A DNA stretch of 64,000 nucleotides, from the NCBI RefSeq assembly GCF_020524485.1, contig NZ_JAIVLF010000001.1:248001-312000 (forward strand), written 5' to 3'. The translations under genes were made by a program, and so were the position numbers. Position 1 is the stretch's first letter. Each line of letters opens with the position of its first letter. Under the pieces are notes generated by a model. The model was not told where the DNA came from and did no database searches. It saw only the letters and a program-made list of their open reading frames with translations. The stretch comes from Novosphingobium profundi (lineage in GTDB: Bacteria > Pseudomonadota > Alphaproteobacteria > Sphingomonadales > Sphingomonadaceae). Of this stretch, positions 50,448 to 59,032 are shown one piece after another.

Positions 50448-53198
50448 ATGATGAAGGTATTGATGGCGGCGGGGTGCCGCGTATCGCTGGGGGCGCTGGG
50501 CCTGGCTCTGGCCGTATCGGGGCAGTCGGCGTTCGCGGCCGAACAGATGTACCGCTTCGACATCGAGGCGCAGCCGCTGCAGGGGGCGCTGCGTGAATTC
50601 AGCCGGGTCACGCGCGAACAGATCGCCTATGCGGCTTCGGATCTGCGCGGCCATCGTGGTCCGTCGCTTCGTGGCGAATATTCCTCGTCAGCTGCTCTCG
50701 GGCGCCTGCTGGGAGGCTCAGGCCTCGTCTCGCGGCGCAAGCCTTCGGGCGTCATCCTGATTGAACCGGCCCGCCTTGCCGAGGACGATGGGCAGGGGGC
50801 GCCGAACGTGGCGGCCGGGTCGGGGGGAGAAATCCTCGTTACCGCGCGCAAGCGCGCCGAGGACATGCTCAAGACGCCGATCTCGCTGTCCGTCCTGACC
50901 GAGGATGCGATCGAGAAAAAGGGGATCGTCAACCTCAACGACGTGGCCAACAACACGCCCGGCGTCGTCATCAACAACAATGCGGCAGGGCGCAGTGACC
51001 GCTCTTTCCAGCAGGTCATCATCCGAGGGTTCACCCCGTCACAGGCGACGAACCCGACCGCGGCCCTGTTCATTGACGGGACGCCGGTGGCCTCGACCAC
51101 GGCCTTCTCGGCGCTGAGCGATCCGGCGCGGGTCGAAGTGCTGAAGGGGCCCCAAGCGGCCTATTTCGGGCGCAACACCTTCTCGGGCGCGATCAACTTC
51201 GTCAGCAAGACACCGTCCGACACCCTGTCGGGAAGCGTGAGCGGCATGGTCGGCACGCGAGACAACTACCGCGTCCACGCGGACATGTCCGGTCCGCTGG
51301 TCGACGATCTGCTTTCGTTTCGCGCCACCGTCAACCGGTTCGGCAAGAGCGGGTCGTGGCGCAACGATTTCACCGGCGAAACACTGGGGGATCAGCGCAC
51401 CACGAGCGGCACTCTGCAGTTGGTCGCGACCCCCTCCAGCGCCTTGACCATCAAGGGCTTCGGGCTTCTCTCGAAAGACAAGGATGGTCCCTCCGCCCAG
51501 GGCCTCATCTCGGCCTACGAGATCGCCGCGCCCGATGGAACGGTGGTGGTGCCCTCGCAGTCCAACTGCACGCTTTCGGGTAGGAACTCGGCCGGTGGGG
51601 CGATTTCCAATCCGTTCATCTGCGGTGTCACGCCCGATCTCGCCTTTGGCCCTTCGCAGAACACGATTGCCAACAGCTACATCACCGACTTTCTGGCCAA
51701 TCCGACCGGCCGACTGGTCAGTCCCGAGGACGGGGTCAAAGGCTACGGGCTGGTGCGGCGCTACTACCACCTGCACCTGATCGCGGATTGGGAGCTGGGG
51801 GACAGCGGGCTGACGATATCCTCGCTGACATCCTATAACAACGAGCGTTACAGCCAGTTCTCGGACATCGACAACTACGGCACGACCGCGATCCCCAACA
51901 ACGGTTTCGGCCCGCCCCCGCCGGGCGCTCCCGACTATTTCGACATGCCCTACCTGGTTGAACGCGTGAACCGCGACTTCTCGCAGGAAATGCGCCTGTC
52001 CTACGATCGCGGCGGACCCTTCACCGGCACGCTCGGGGCCAGCTATCTCAATGCGTTTGCCCAGGGCGGACTTGGTGGCGGTAACGGCGCGCTTGGCACC
52101 AGCACCTTCTCGAATGTCGACGGTGCCACGCGCAATCGGACCTTTGGCCTGTTCTTCGGCGCCAACTACGAAGTGCTGCCCGAATTGCGCGTCAGCCTCG
52201 AGGGCCGCTACCAGATCGACAAGCTCTACGCCTATGCACAGCCAACAGGCTTTACCGCCGACAGCGATATCTTCGTGCCCCAGGGCACTTATGCGGGCGG
52301 TGACACCCTGCTCAAGGCAACCTACCGTAATTTCCTGCCGCGTGCGATCGTCGAGTACGATGTGACCCCTGATGTCATGGCCTACGCGTCCTATTCCAAG
52401 GGCGTGAACCCGGCCGCGTTCAACGTCGGGTTCCTCTCCTTCAGCGCTCCGCTGCAGCGCGCGGCCGAGGCCGCAGGCCTGCAGGTGCGCGTCGATCCCG
52501 AAAAGGTGACCAACTACGAGATCGGCCTCAAGGGGCGGCTGTTCGACAATCGCCTGTCCTTTGCCATGGCGGCGTACTACGCTCCCTGGCGCAACCAGAT
52601 CAACGCGCTCACCATCACCGAGTTCGATCCGGTAACCCAGTCGGTGCAGATCATCCGTGCGACGGGCAATACCGGCAGTGTGGATATGAAGGGCTTTGAA
52701 GTGGAGGGCAGCCTGGCCCTGTTCGAGCACCTCGATATCGACTTTGCAGGGGCCTACAACGACAGCAAGATCAAGTCCTACGAGAACGCGCAGGTCAGCC
52801 AGCTGACCGGGATCACCGACTTCAGCGGCAAGGAGAACCCCAACACCGCCAAATACTCGGCGACTTTGGGCGCGCAGGTGCACGGCGATCTCGAGACCGG
52901 GGACGGAACCTGGTATGTGCGCGGCGACATGACCTACAAGTCGGGTCTCTGGGCAGACGCCTCGAACACGGTGCGCACGCCCTCGCTTGTCACGGTGAAC
53001 ACCCGTCTTGGCGTGGATTTCGAGGCGTTCTCGATTTCGGCCTGGGTGCGCAACGTCTTCGACAACGAGACGTACACCTCGATTGCGAACACCTCGGTGC
53101 TCAGCAACAACTTCGCCTACAGTACCTACTATTCCGGCCTTGTGGTGGGTCTCCCCGAGCGCCGTACCTTCGGACTTGAGGGCAAGTATCGCTTCTGA
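50448..53198 (+). CDS. STN-domain TonB-dependent receptor/transducer
   Basis: This 916-residue receptor has a signal peptide (GLALAVSGQSAFAAEQ) and an N-terminal secretin/TonB (STN) signalling domain at about residues 32-110 (YRFDIEAQPLQGALREFSRVTREQIAYA). The plug contains ALSDPARVEVLKGPQAAYFGRN, and the barrel ends in GKYRF. The STN domain marks it as the sensor of the FecI/FecR pair encoded just upstream. The start at 50448 is chosen for the signal peptide and GGGG/GAAG upstream. The ligand is unknown; the polyamine genes and the PQQ operon flank it. A terminator hairpin follows. Confidence 0.93.
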   Translation: MMKVLMAAGCRVSLGALGLALAVSGQSAFAAEQMYRFDIEAQPLQGALREFSRVTREQIAYAASDLRGHRGPSLRGEYSSSAALGRLLGGSGLVSRRKPSGVILIEPARLAEDDGQGAPNVAAGSGGEILVTARKRAEDMLKTPISLSVLTEDAIEKKGIVNLNDVANNTPGVVINNNAAGRSDRSFQQVIIRGFTPSQATNPTAALFIDGTPVASTTAFSALSDPARVEVLKGPQAAYFGRNTFSGAINFVSKTPSDTLSGSVSGMVGTRDNYRVHADMSGPLVDDLLSFRATVNRFGKSGSWRNDFTGETLGDQRTTSGTLQLVATPSSALTIKGFGLLSKDKDGPSAQGLISAYEIAAPDGTVVVPSQSNCTLSGRNSAGGAISNPFICGVTPDLAFGPSQNTIANSYITDFLANPTGRLVSPEDGVKGYGLVRRYYHLHLIADWELGDSGLTISSLTSYNNERYSQFSDIDNYGTTAIPNNGFGPPPPGAPDYFDMPYLVERVNRDFSQEMRLSYDRGGPFTGTLGASYLNAFAQGGLGGGNGALGTSTFSNVDGATRNRTFGLFFGANYEVLPELRVSLEGRYQIDKLYAYAQPTGFTADSDIFVPQGTYAGGDTLLKATYRNFLPRAIVEYDVTPDVMAYASYSKGVNPAAFNVGFLSFSAPLQRAAEAAGLQVRVDPEKVTNYEIGLKGRLFDNRLSFAMAAYYAPWRNQINALTITEFDPVTQSVQIIRATGNTGSVDMKGFEVEGSLALFEHLDIDFAGAYNDSKIKSYENAQVSQLTGITDFSGKENPNTAKYSATLGAQVHGDLETGDGTWYVRGDMTYKSGLWADASNTVRTPSLVTVNTRLGVDFEAFSISAWVRNVFDNETYTSIANTSVLSNNFAYSTYYSGLVVGLPERRTFGLEGKYRF

Positions 53199-53207
53199 GC
53201 CTGCAAC

Positions 53208-53252
53208 GCCCCTGCGGTTCGTTCCATCAAGGAGCGCTCCGCAGGGGCCTTT
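53208..53252 (+). terminator. Hairpin terminator after the STN receptor gene
   Basis: A perfect 10-bp stem GCCCCTGCGG / CCGCAGGGGC with a 21-nt loop is followed by CTTT. Confidence 0.6.
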
Positions 53253-53418
53253 GCTGGCGCAGCTTGCTCACAGCTTTCGATAGGGATTGGGAAGGGGGCA
53301 AGCGGCAGGTGGTGCGCGCGAGGCACCAGTCCACGCCGGATAGGCATCTCCCGGGGCACCTCCTGCGGCGATAGGTCTCTTTGCGGAAGAGACAACCGGG
53401 AGCGCGAAGCCCTTGCAA

Positions 53419-54732
53419 ATGAAGCTCAATGACCTGTCGAGCTACTGGATGCCGTTCACCGCGAACCGCCAGTTCAAGGCCGCCCCGCGCATGATCACGG
53501 GCGCACAGGGCATGTATTTCCAGACCGATGACGGGCGGGAGATTCTCGACGGGACGGCCGGGCTGTGGTGCTCCAACGCCGGGCATGGGCAGCCCCGGAT
53601 CGTCGAGGCGATCCAGCAGCAGGCCGCAAAGCTCGACTACGCACCGCCTTTCCAGATGGGCAGCCCCGCCCAGTTCGAGCTGGCCAACCGGCTTGTCGAT
53701 CTGGCGCCCGAGGGCTTTGGCCAGGTGTTCTACTGCAATTCCGGCTCCGAGGCGGTTGAAACCGCGCTCAAGACCGCGCTCGCCTGGCAGCGCGCGCGGG
53801 GCGAGGGGACGCGCACTCGCCTTGTCGGGCGCGAGCGCGGCTATCACGGCATCAACTTCGGCGGGATCTCGGTGGGTGGCATCGTCGGCAACCGGGCGAT
53901 GTTCGGCGCGCTGCTCGCCGGTGTTGACCACCTTCGCCACACGCACGACCCGCAGCGCAACCTTTTCACCCAGGGTTTGCCCGAGCATGGCGCGGACCTT
54001 GCCGATGATCTGGAGCGCCTCGTCCAACTGCACGGAGCGCAGACCATCGCGGCCTGCATCGTCGAGCCGGTCGCCTGTTCGACCGGGGTGCTGGTGCCCC
54101 CACGCGGCTATCTCGAACGGCTGCGCGCGATCTGTGATCGCCACGGTATCCTCCTCATCTTCGATGAGGTGATCACCGGCTTCGGGCGTCTGGGCACGCC
54201 CTTTGCCGCGCAGCGCTTCGGTGTGATGCCCGACATCATCACCATGGCCAAGGGGCTGACCAACGGCACGGTGCCGATGGGCGGGATCCTGGTGCGCGAG
54301 GGGATCTACGAGACGATCTGCGCGGCCGCGGCCGAAGGCGCGGTGGAGCTGCCCCACGGCTATACCTATTCCGGCCACCCGCTGGCCTGTGCCGCCGCGC
54401 TCGCCAGCCTTGATGTCTACCGTGAGGAGGGCCTCTTCGAGAAGGCCGCCGCGCTGGAACCCCTCTGGCAGGAGGCGGTCCATTCGCTGCGGGGGCTGGC
54501 GCCCATCGTCGATATCCGCAACCTTGGTCTCATTGCCGGGATCGAACTCGAGGCAGGCCCGCACGGTCCGGGCACACGCGCCTTCGAGATCTACCGGCGC
54601 TGCTGGGAGCAGGGCGTTCTGATCCGCGTGACGGGCGATATCATCGCGCTTTCGCCCCCGCTCATCATCGAGGAAGGGCAGGTCGCGCATATCGTGGACA
54701 CCTTGCGCCGCATCATCGCGGAAGTCGACTGA
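53419..54732 (+). CDS. Class III omega-aminotransferase (beta-alanine:pyruvate type)
   Basis: This 437-residue PLP enzyme shows the cofactor-site motif YCNSGSEAVETALK, aspartate in LLIFDEVITGFGRLG and the Schiff-base lysine in ITMAKGLTNGTVPMGG; the N-terminal YWMPFTANRQFK is typical of beta-alanine/taurine:pyruvate transaminases. It transfers an omega-amino group from beta-alanine, diamines or GABA to pyruvate. A TTG start at 53413 with GGAG 10 bases upstream is an alternative. The association with spermidine dehydrogenase genes suggests use on 1,3-diaminopropane- or aminopropanal-derived amines. Confidence 0.88.
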   Translation: MKLNDLSSYWMPFTANRQFKAAPRMITGAQGMYFQTDDGREILDGTAGLWCSNAGHGQPRIVEAIQQQAAKLDYAPPFQMGSPAQFELANRLVDLAPEGFGQVFYCNSGSEAVETALKTALAWQRARGEGTRTRLVGRERGYHGINFGGISVGGIVGNRAMFGALLAGVDHLRHTHDPQRNLFTQGLPEHGADLADDLERLVQLHGAQTIAACIVEPVACSTGVLVPPRGYLERLRAICDRHGILLIFDEVITGFGRLGTPFAAQRFGVMPDIITMAKGLTNGTVPMGGILVREGIYETICAAAAEGAVELPHGYTYSGHPLACAAALASLDVYREEGLFEKAAALEPLWQEAVHSLRGLAPIVDIRNLGLIAGIELEAGPHGPGTRAFEIYRRCWEQGVLIRVTGDIIALSPPLIIEEGQVAHIVDTLRRIIAEVD

Positions 54733-54733
54733 G

Positions 54734-55297
54734 ATGCCCGTGGTTGCCCGCTTGCTGCGTCTGTTCGCTCTCATGTGCGGAGTGGCGCTGACCATTCCTT
54801 TCGCTTCCTCGCACGCTGAGGAGCCCCCCGCCGCCGACATCTGCCGTGAGAATCCGGCCTTTCGCGCGCAGGATTTCACGCTGGGGGACTGGGACGTCTA
54901 CGCGGGCGAAACACGCATCGCGCGGGTCACGCTGGAGCCGATCCTGGAAAGCTGCGCCATTGAGGAGACCTGGACGGTGACCGGCGGGCGCACACGTGGA
55001 AACGGGCTCGGCATCTTCAACTACTCCGCGCTGCTCGGACACTGGATGTACCATTGGGTGACCGACGATGGTGCCAGCACCACCTTCACCGGCGAACCCA
55101 CAGGGCCCGGCGCGATCCGCTACGTGACGCGCAAACCACTGGGCGAGGGGCCACTGGGCGAAAAGCGGGTGCGCCTGCGCCACTGGACGCTGACGCGCAC
55201 CGGGGACGGGGGCATCCGCGAGCTCTCGGTGGGCAGCGAGGACGACGGTGCGACCTGGGAGGTCGAATACGACCTGCACTGGGTCCCTCACACATGA
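54734..55297 (+). CDS. Small secreted protein, DUF1579/lipocalin-like
   Basis: This 187-residue protein has a signal peptide (LLRLFALMCGVALTIPFASSHA). Its beta-rich body contains FTLGDWDVYAGETRIARVTLEPILESCAIEETW and regularly spaced strands (DGATWEVEYDLHW). The pattern resembles the DUF1579 calycin-like family; no catalytic residues are evident. It starts one base after the aminotransferase stop and precedes the permease gene closely, so it belongs to the polyamine-type operon, perhaps as a periplasmic binding protein. Confidence 0.7.
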   Translation: MPVVARLLRLFALMCGVALTIPFASSHAEEPPAADICRENPAFRAQDFTLGDWDVYAGETRIARVTLEPILESCAIEETWTVTGGRTRGNGLGIFNYSALLGHWMYHWVTDDGASTTFTGEPTGPGAIRYVTRKPLGEGPLGEKRVRLRHWTLTRTGDGGIRELSVGSEDDGATWEVEYDLHWVPHT

Positions 55298-55313
55298 CAC
55301 GGCAGGGAGCGCG

Positions 55314-56789
55314 ATGAACGGCAGGGCAGACGAGGGGACGCAGGCGATCCCGCAGAACGACATCGTCTCGCCAGCGGAAGTCTATCCGGGCGAGAGCCAG
55401 GATGAACTTGGTCGCTCGCTCAAGGCGCGCCACGTCTCGATGATCGCGATTGGCGGGATCATCGGTGCGGGGCTTTTCGTGGGCAGCAGCACGTCCATCG
55501 CTGCGGCAGGGCCTGCGGTGATCCTGAGCTACGCGCTGGCGGGCGCGATCGTTCTGGTCATCATGCGCATGCTGAGCGAGATGGCGGTCGCGATCCCCGG
55601 CATCCAGTCCTTTCCCGAGTTCGCCCGCATGGGTCTGGGCCACTGGGCCGGGTTTCTCAGCAGTTGGCTCTACTGGTATTTCTGGGTGGTCGTGGTGGCC
55701 ATCGAGGCGATTGCGGGCGCGGTCATCATCGCGGGGTGGATCGCTCTTCCCGTCTGGCTCATCGGGATCGTGCTGATGGCCGTGCTGACCGCAGTGAACC
55801 TCATGTCGACGCGCTCCTACGGCGAGTTCGAGTTCTGGTTCTCCTCGATCAAGGTGGCAGGGATCATCGTCTTCATCCTCGTCACCGGCGCCTATGCGCT
55901 GGGGCTGGGCGCGCCGGACGGGCCGACCTTCGGCAATCTCACCGCGCACGGCGGCTTCGCGCCGGCAGGAGGCATGCAGGTGCTCGCCGCGACGACAAGC
56001 GTGATCTTCGCGCTCGTAGGCGCCGAGATCGCGACGATCGCTGCAGCCGAATCCGCCGAACCCACCCGCACCGTCGCGCGCATGACCAGCACCGTCGCGC
56101 TGCGCATCCTGGTCTTCTACATCCTCTCGGTATTCCTCATCGTCTCGGTCGTGCCGTGGGACAGCGTGGTGCCCGGCCAGTCGCCCTTCACCGCTGCGCT
56201 GGCCGCCATCGGCATTCCGGGCGCGGCGCTGATCATGAACGTGATCGTGCTGGTCGCGGTGCTCTCGTGCCTCAATTCCGGGCTCTACGTCACTTCGCGC
56301 GTGCTCTTCACGCTGGCCGCGCGCGGCGATGCGCCCCAGGCGCTGGTAAGGGTCAACGCGCGCAAGGTGCCTGCTCGCGCGATCCTCATTGCGAGCCTCT
56401 TCAGCTACGCCGCGCTGGCCGCCTCGGTGCTCTCGCCCGAGGTCGTGTTCAGCTTCCTCGTCAACGCTTCGGGCGCGCTGATGCTGATCGTCTACCTGAT
56501 GATCGCGCTCTCGCACATGCGCCTTCGCCGGACTTTCGAGCGTGAATGCCCGCAGCAACTGACCATCCGCACCTGGTTCTTCCCCTGGCTGAGCGGGGCC
56601 TCGGTGCTGGCGATCTGCGTGATCCTGGGCGCCATGGCGCTCAACCCGGGATCGGCCGCCGAGTTCTGGTCGAGCGTGGCCATCACCGCCTTCTTCGCGG
56701 TGCTCTTCCTCGTATTGCGCCGGGCCAAGGCGGCCCCGCTCGACCCGCTTGCCCATATCGATACGACTATCCAGGAGCCTGCTGAATGA
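55314..56789 (+). CDS. APC-superfamily amino acid/amine permease (GabP/AroP group)
   Basis: This 491-residue, 12-helix permease has the helix-1 signature MIAIGGIIGAGLFVGSSTSIAAAGP and helix-6 region TTSVIFALVGAEIATIAAAESAEP, with the conserved Glu. It belongs to the AAT branch (GabP, AnsP, AroP). GGGAG lies just before the ATG at 55314; the frame extends to 55248 inside the previous gene but that part is not coding. It overlaps the spermidine-dehydrogenase-like gene as ATGA, so uptake of a polyamine, GABA or beta-alanine is likely. Confidence 0.88.
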   Translation: MNGRADEGTQAIPQNDIVSPAEVYPGESQDELGRSLKARHVSMIAIGGIIGAGLFVGSSTSIAAAGPAVILSYALAGAIVLVIMRMLSEMAVAIPGIQSFPEFARMGLGHWAGFLSSWLYWYFWVVVVAIEAIAGAVIIAGWIALPVWLIGIVLMAVLTAVNLMSTRSYGEFEFWFSSIKVAGIIVFILVTGAYALGLGAPDGPTFGNLTAHGGFAPAGGMQVLAATTSVIFALVGAEIATIAAAESAEPTRTVARMTSTVALRILVFYILSVFLIVSVVPWDSVVPGQSPFTAALAAIGIPGAALIMNVIVLVAVLSCLNSGLYVTSRVLFTLAARGDAPQALVRVNARKVPARAILIASLFSYAALAASVLSPEVVFSFLVNASGALMLIVYLMIALSHMRLRRTFERECPQQLTIRTWFFPWLSGASVLAICVILGAMALNPGSAAEFWSSVAITAFFAVLFLVLRRAKAAPLDPLAHIDTTIQEPAE

Positions 56790-58792
56790 CCGAGAATGAC
56801 CTGCGTCTCGGAATGAACTGCCGCATCGACCGGCGCGACTTCCTGAACGGCACCGCCATGGCCCTGGGCACCCTCGGCGCGGCCAGCCTGTCGGCGCCGG
56901 GCTTCGCGCAGACGGCGGCAGGCGGGGCAGCGGCAGGCGGGGCGGCGGCCACCAGCTATCCCCCGGCCAAGACCGGCATGCGCGGAAGCCACCCCGGCTC
57001 CTTTGAATTCGCGCACCTCATGCGCGATGGGCAATTGCCCATCGAGGAGGTGGCCGATCAGGGCGAAACCTATGATCTGGTGATCGTGGGGGGCGGTATC
57101 TCGGGCCTGTCCGCAGCGCACTTCTACCGCAAGGCGGTGGGCAAGGACGCGCGTATCCTCATCCTCGACAACCACGACGACTTTGGCGGCCATGCCAAGC
57201 GCAACGAGTTCATGGTCGATGGCAAGCTGGTGGTGATCAACGGGGGCACGCTCAACGTTGAATCGCCCGCGCGCTACAACCGCTGGGCCGCGCAACTGCT
57301 GGACGACATGGGGATCGACCTGGAACGCTACCGGGTCTCCAACGCCGAGGTCCGCGATCTCTATGCGGACAAGGGCCTGACGCGCGGCCACTTCTTCGAT
57401 GCCGAGACCTGGGAGGCGGACCGACTTGTCGTGCCGGAAAGCGGCGGCGGCCACGGGGGCGGTCCGGGCGCGATGGGCTCGGCCGAGTTCCTCGCCCGCA
57501 CGCCGCTTTCGGCCAAGGCCCGCGCCGACATGGCCCGCCTCGTCGCACCCGACCAGCCCGATTATCTGGCGGGCATGAGCGTGGCGGAAAAGAAGCACTT
57601 CCTCGCGACCACCTCGTTCCGGGACTATTACCTCAAGACCCTGAAGGTCGATCCCCAGGTCATGTGGTTCTTCCAGCAGATGGGCACCAGCAGCTTCTGC
57701 GTCGGGGCCGATGCCACCCCGGCACTGTTCGGCTGGGTCGAGGGCTATCCCGGTTTTTCGGGGCTGGGCCTTGGCGAAATCCCCGAGGGCCTCTTCGCCG
57801 ACCTTCCCGGCGGCCAGCACGGGCGCCAGAAGATTGACTGGAACGCGGTGCACTTTCCCGATGGCAACGCCACGCTGGCCCGGCTGCTGGTCGCGCACCT
57901 CGTACCCGGTACCACCTCGGCGCGCACGCAGGAGGACATGGGCACCGCCCGCATTGCCTATGGCGCGCTTGACCGGGCGGAGAATCCGGTGCGCATCCGT
58001 CTCTCCAGCATCGTTGTCAACGTGGCCCACGACGGCGATGCGAGGACCGCGCGCGAGGCCGTCATCACCTATGCCAACGGCGATGCGCTCAAATCGGTGC
58101 GCGCGCGGTCGGTCATCATGGCCTGCTGGAACATGGCGATCCCCTACATGATGCCCGAACTGCCCGCGCCCCAGAAGGAGGCGCTGGCCTACGGCGTGAA
58201 GGGGCCGCTCATCTACACCAACGTGGTGCTGCGCAACTGGCGCGCGTTCGAGAAGCTGGGCGTTTCCAGCATCTCGTGCCCGACCATGTTCCACGATGTC
58301 GTCGCGCTCACCGAGGCGGCGGACCTTGGCGCATTGCGCCACGCCCGCTCGAGCGCGGAGCCGATCGCGCTGCACCTCACCAAGTTCATGAACGCACCGG
58401 GCCAGCCCCGCCGCGACCAGCACCGCATCGGCCGCGCCGAATTGCTGGAAATGAGCTTCGAGACGTTCGAGCGCGAAACCCGCAGCCAGCTTGCGCGCAT
58501 CCTCGGGCCGGGCGGTTTCGACCCTGCGCGCGACATCGCCGCGATCACCGTCAACCGCTGGCCGCACGGCTATGCCTATACTTACAACAGCCTCTACGAT
58601 CCGGTCGAATGGGTCTACACGCAGTCGCCCGAGCGGCCCTGCGTGGTCGGTCGGCAACCCTATGGACTTGTCTCCATCGCCAACTCCGATGCTGCGGCAA
58701 GTCCGCATACCGATGCCGCGATCCTGGAGGCGCACCGGGCCGTCAGCGAGGTCGTCGAGCGCGAAACCTACCCCTTCGCCCGGCGCACCTGA
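56786..58792 (+). CDS. spdH: Tat-exported spermidine dehydrogenase-like flavoprotein (SpdH family)
   Basis: This 668-residue protein has a twin-arginine type leader (DRRDFLNGTAMALGTLGAA) and a low-complexity Ala/Gly linker near residues 45-55. The FAD-binding motif is VIVGGGISGLSAAHF, followed by a long substrate domain ending with ITVNRWPHGYAYTYNSLYDP. The layout matches Pseudomonas SpdH, which cleaves spermidine to 1,3-diaminopropane and 4-aminobutanal in the periplasm. It overlaps the permease gene by 4 nt. A second, divergent family member begins at the right edge. Other primary or secondary amines are possible substrates. Confidence 0.85.
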   Translation: MTENDLRLGMNCRIDRRDFLNGTAMALGTLGAASLSAPGFAQTAAGGAAAGGAAATSYPPAKTGMRGSHPGSFEFAHLMRDGQLPIEEVADQGETYDLVIVGGGISGLSAAHFYRKAVGKDARILILDNHDDFGGHAKRNEFMVDGKLVVINGGTLNVESPARYNRWAAQLLDDMGIDLERYRVSNAEVRDLYADKGLTRGHFFDAETWEADRLVVPESGGGHGGGPGAMGSAEFLARTPLSAKARADMARLVAPDQPDYLAGMSVAEKKHFLATTSFRDYYLKTLKVDPQVMWFFQQMGTSSFCVGADATPALFGWVEGYPGFSGLGLGEIPEGLFADLPGGQHGRQKIDWNAVHFPDGNATLARLLVAHLVPGTTSARTQEDMGTARIAYGALDRAENPVRIRLSSIVVNVAHDGDARTAREAVITYANGDALKSVRARSVIMACWNMAIPYMMPELPAPQKEALAYGVKGPLIYTNVVLRNWRAFEKLGVSSISCPTMFHDVVALTEAADLGALRHARSSAEPIALHLTKFMNAPGQPRRDQHRIGRAELLEMSFETFERETRSQLARILGPGGFDPARDIAAITVNRWPHGYAYTYNSLYDPVEWVYTQSPERPCVVGRQPYGLVSIANSDAAASPHTDAAILEAHRAVSEVVERETYPFARRT

Positions 58793-58840
58793 GCGCTCTA
58801 TCCCACCCGATCACGTCGTACCCTACGGCAACCTCGAGAC

Positions 58841-58874
58841 GGCCGCCATCCTTCGGGATTGGCGGTCTTTTTTT
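58841..58874 (+). terminator. Rho-independent terminator after spdH
   Basis: A stem of about 11 pairs (GGCCGCCATCC with GGATTGGCGGTC, one bulge and one GU pair) is closed by a TTCG tetraloop and followed by seven T residues. Confidence 0.85.
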
Positions 58875-59032
58875 ACATGGTTCAGGAGTGGTGCCCTGCA
58901 TGCACCGGCGGTGTCAGACTTGGCTCCTTCCGCTGCGTCAGGGGCCTGCGAAAGTCACGCAAGAGCCGCAAGGCGGCCCAGCGGAAACGCGGCGCCCGGT
59001 GCGGCGCACGACCACGAACAGGGGGAAGACGC

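Noticed and set aside
56920..56955. GGCGGGGCAGCGGCA-type repeat
   Set aside because: It encodes the Ala/Gly linker after the Tat signal of the SpdH-like protein; simple low complexity.
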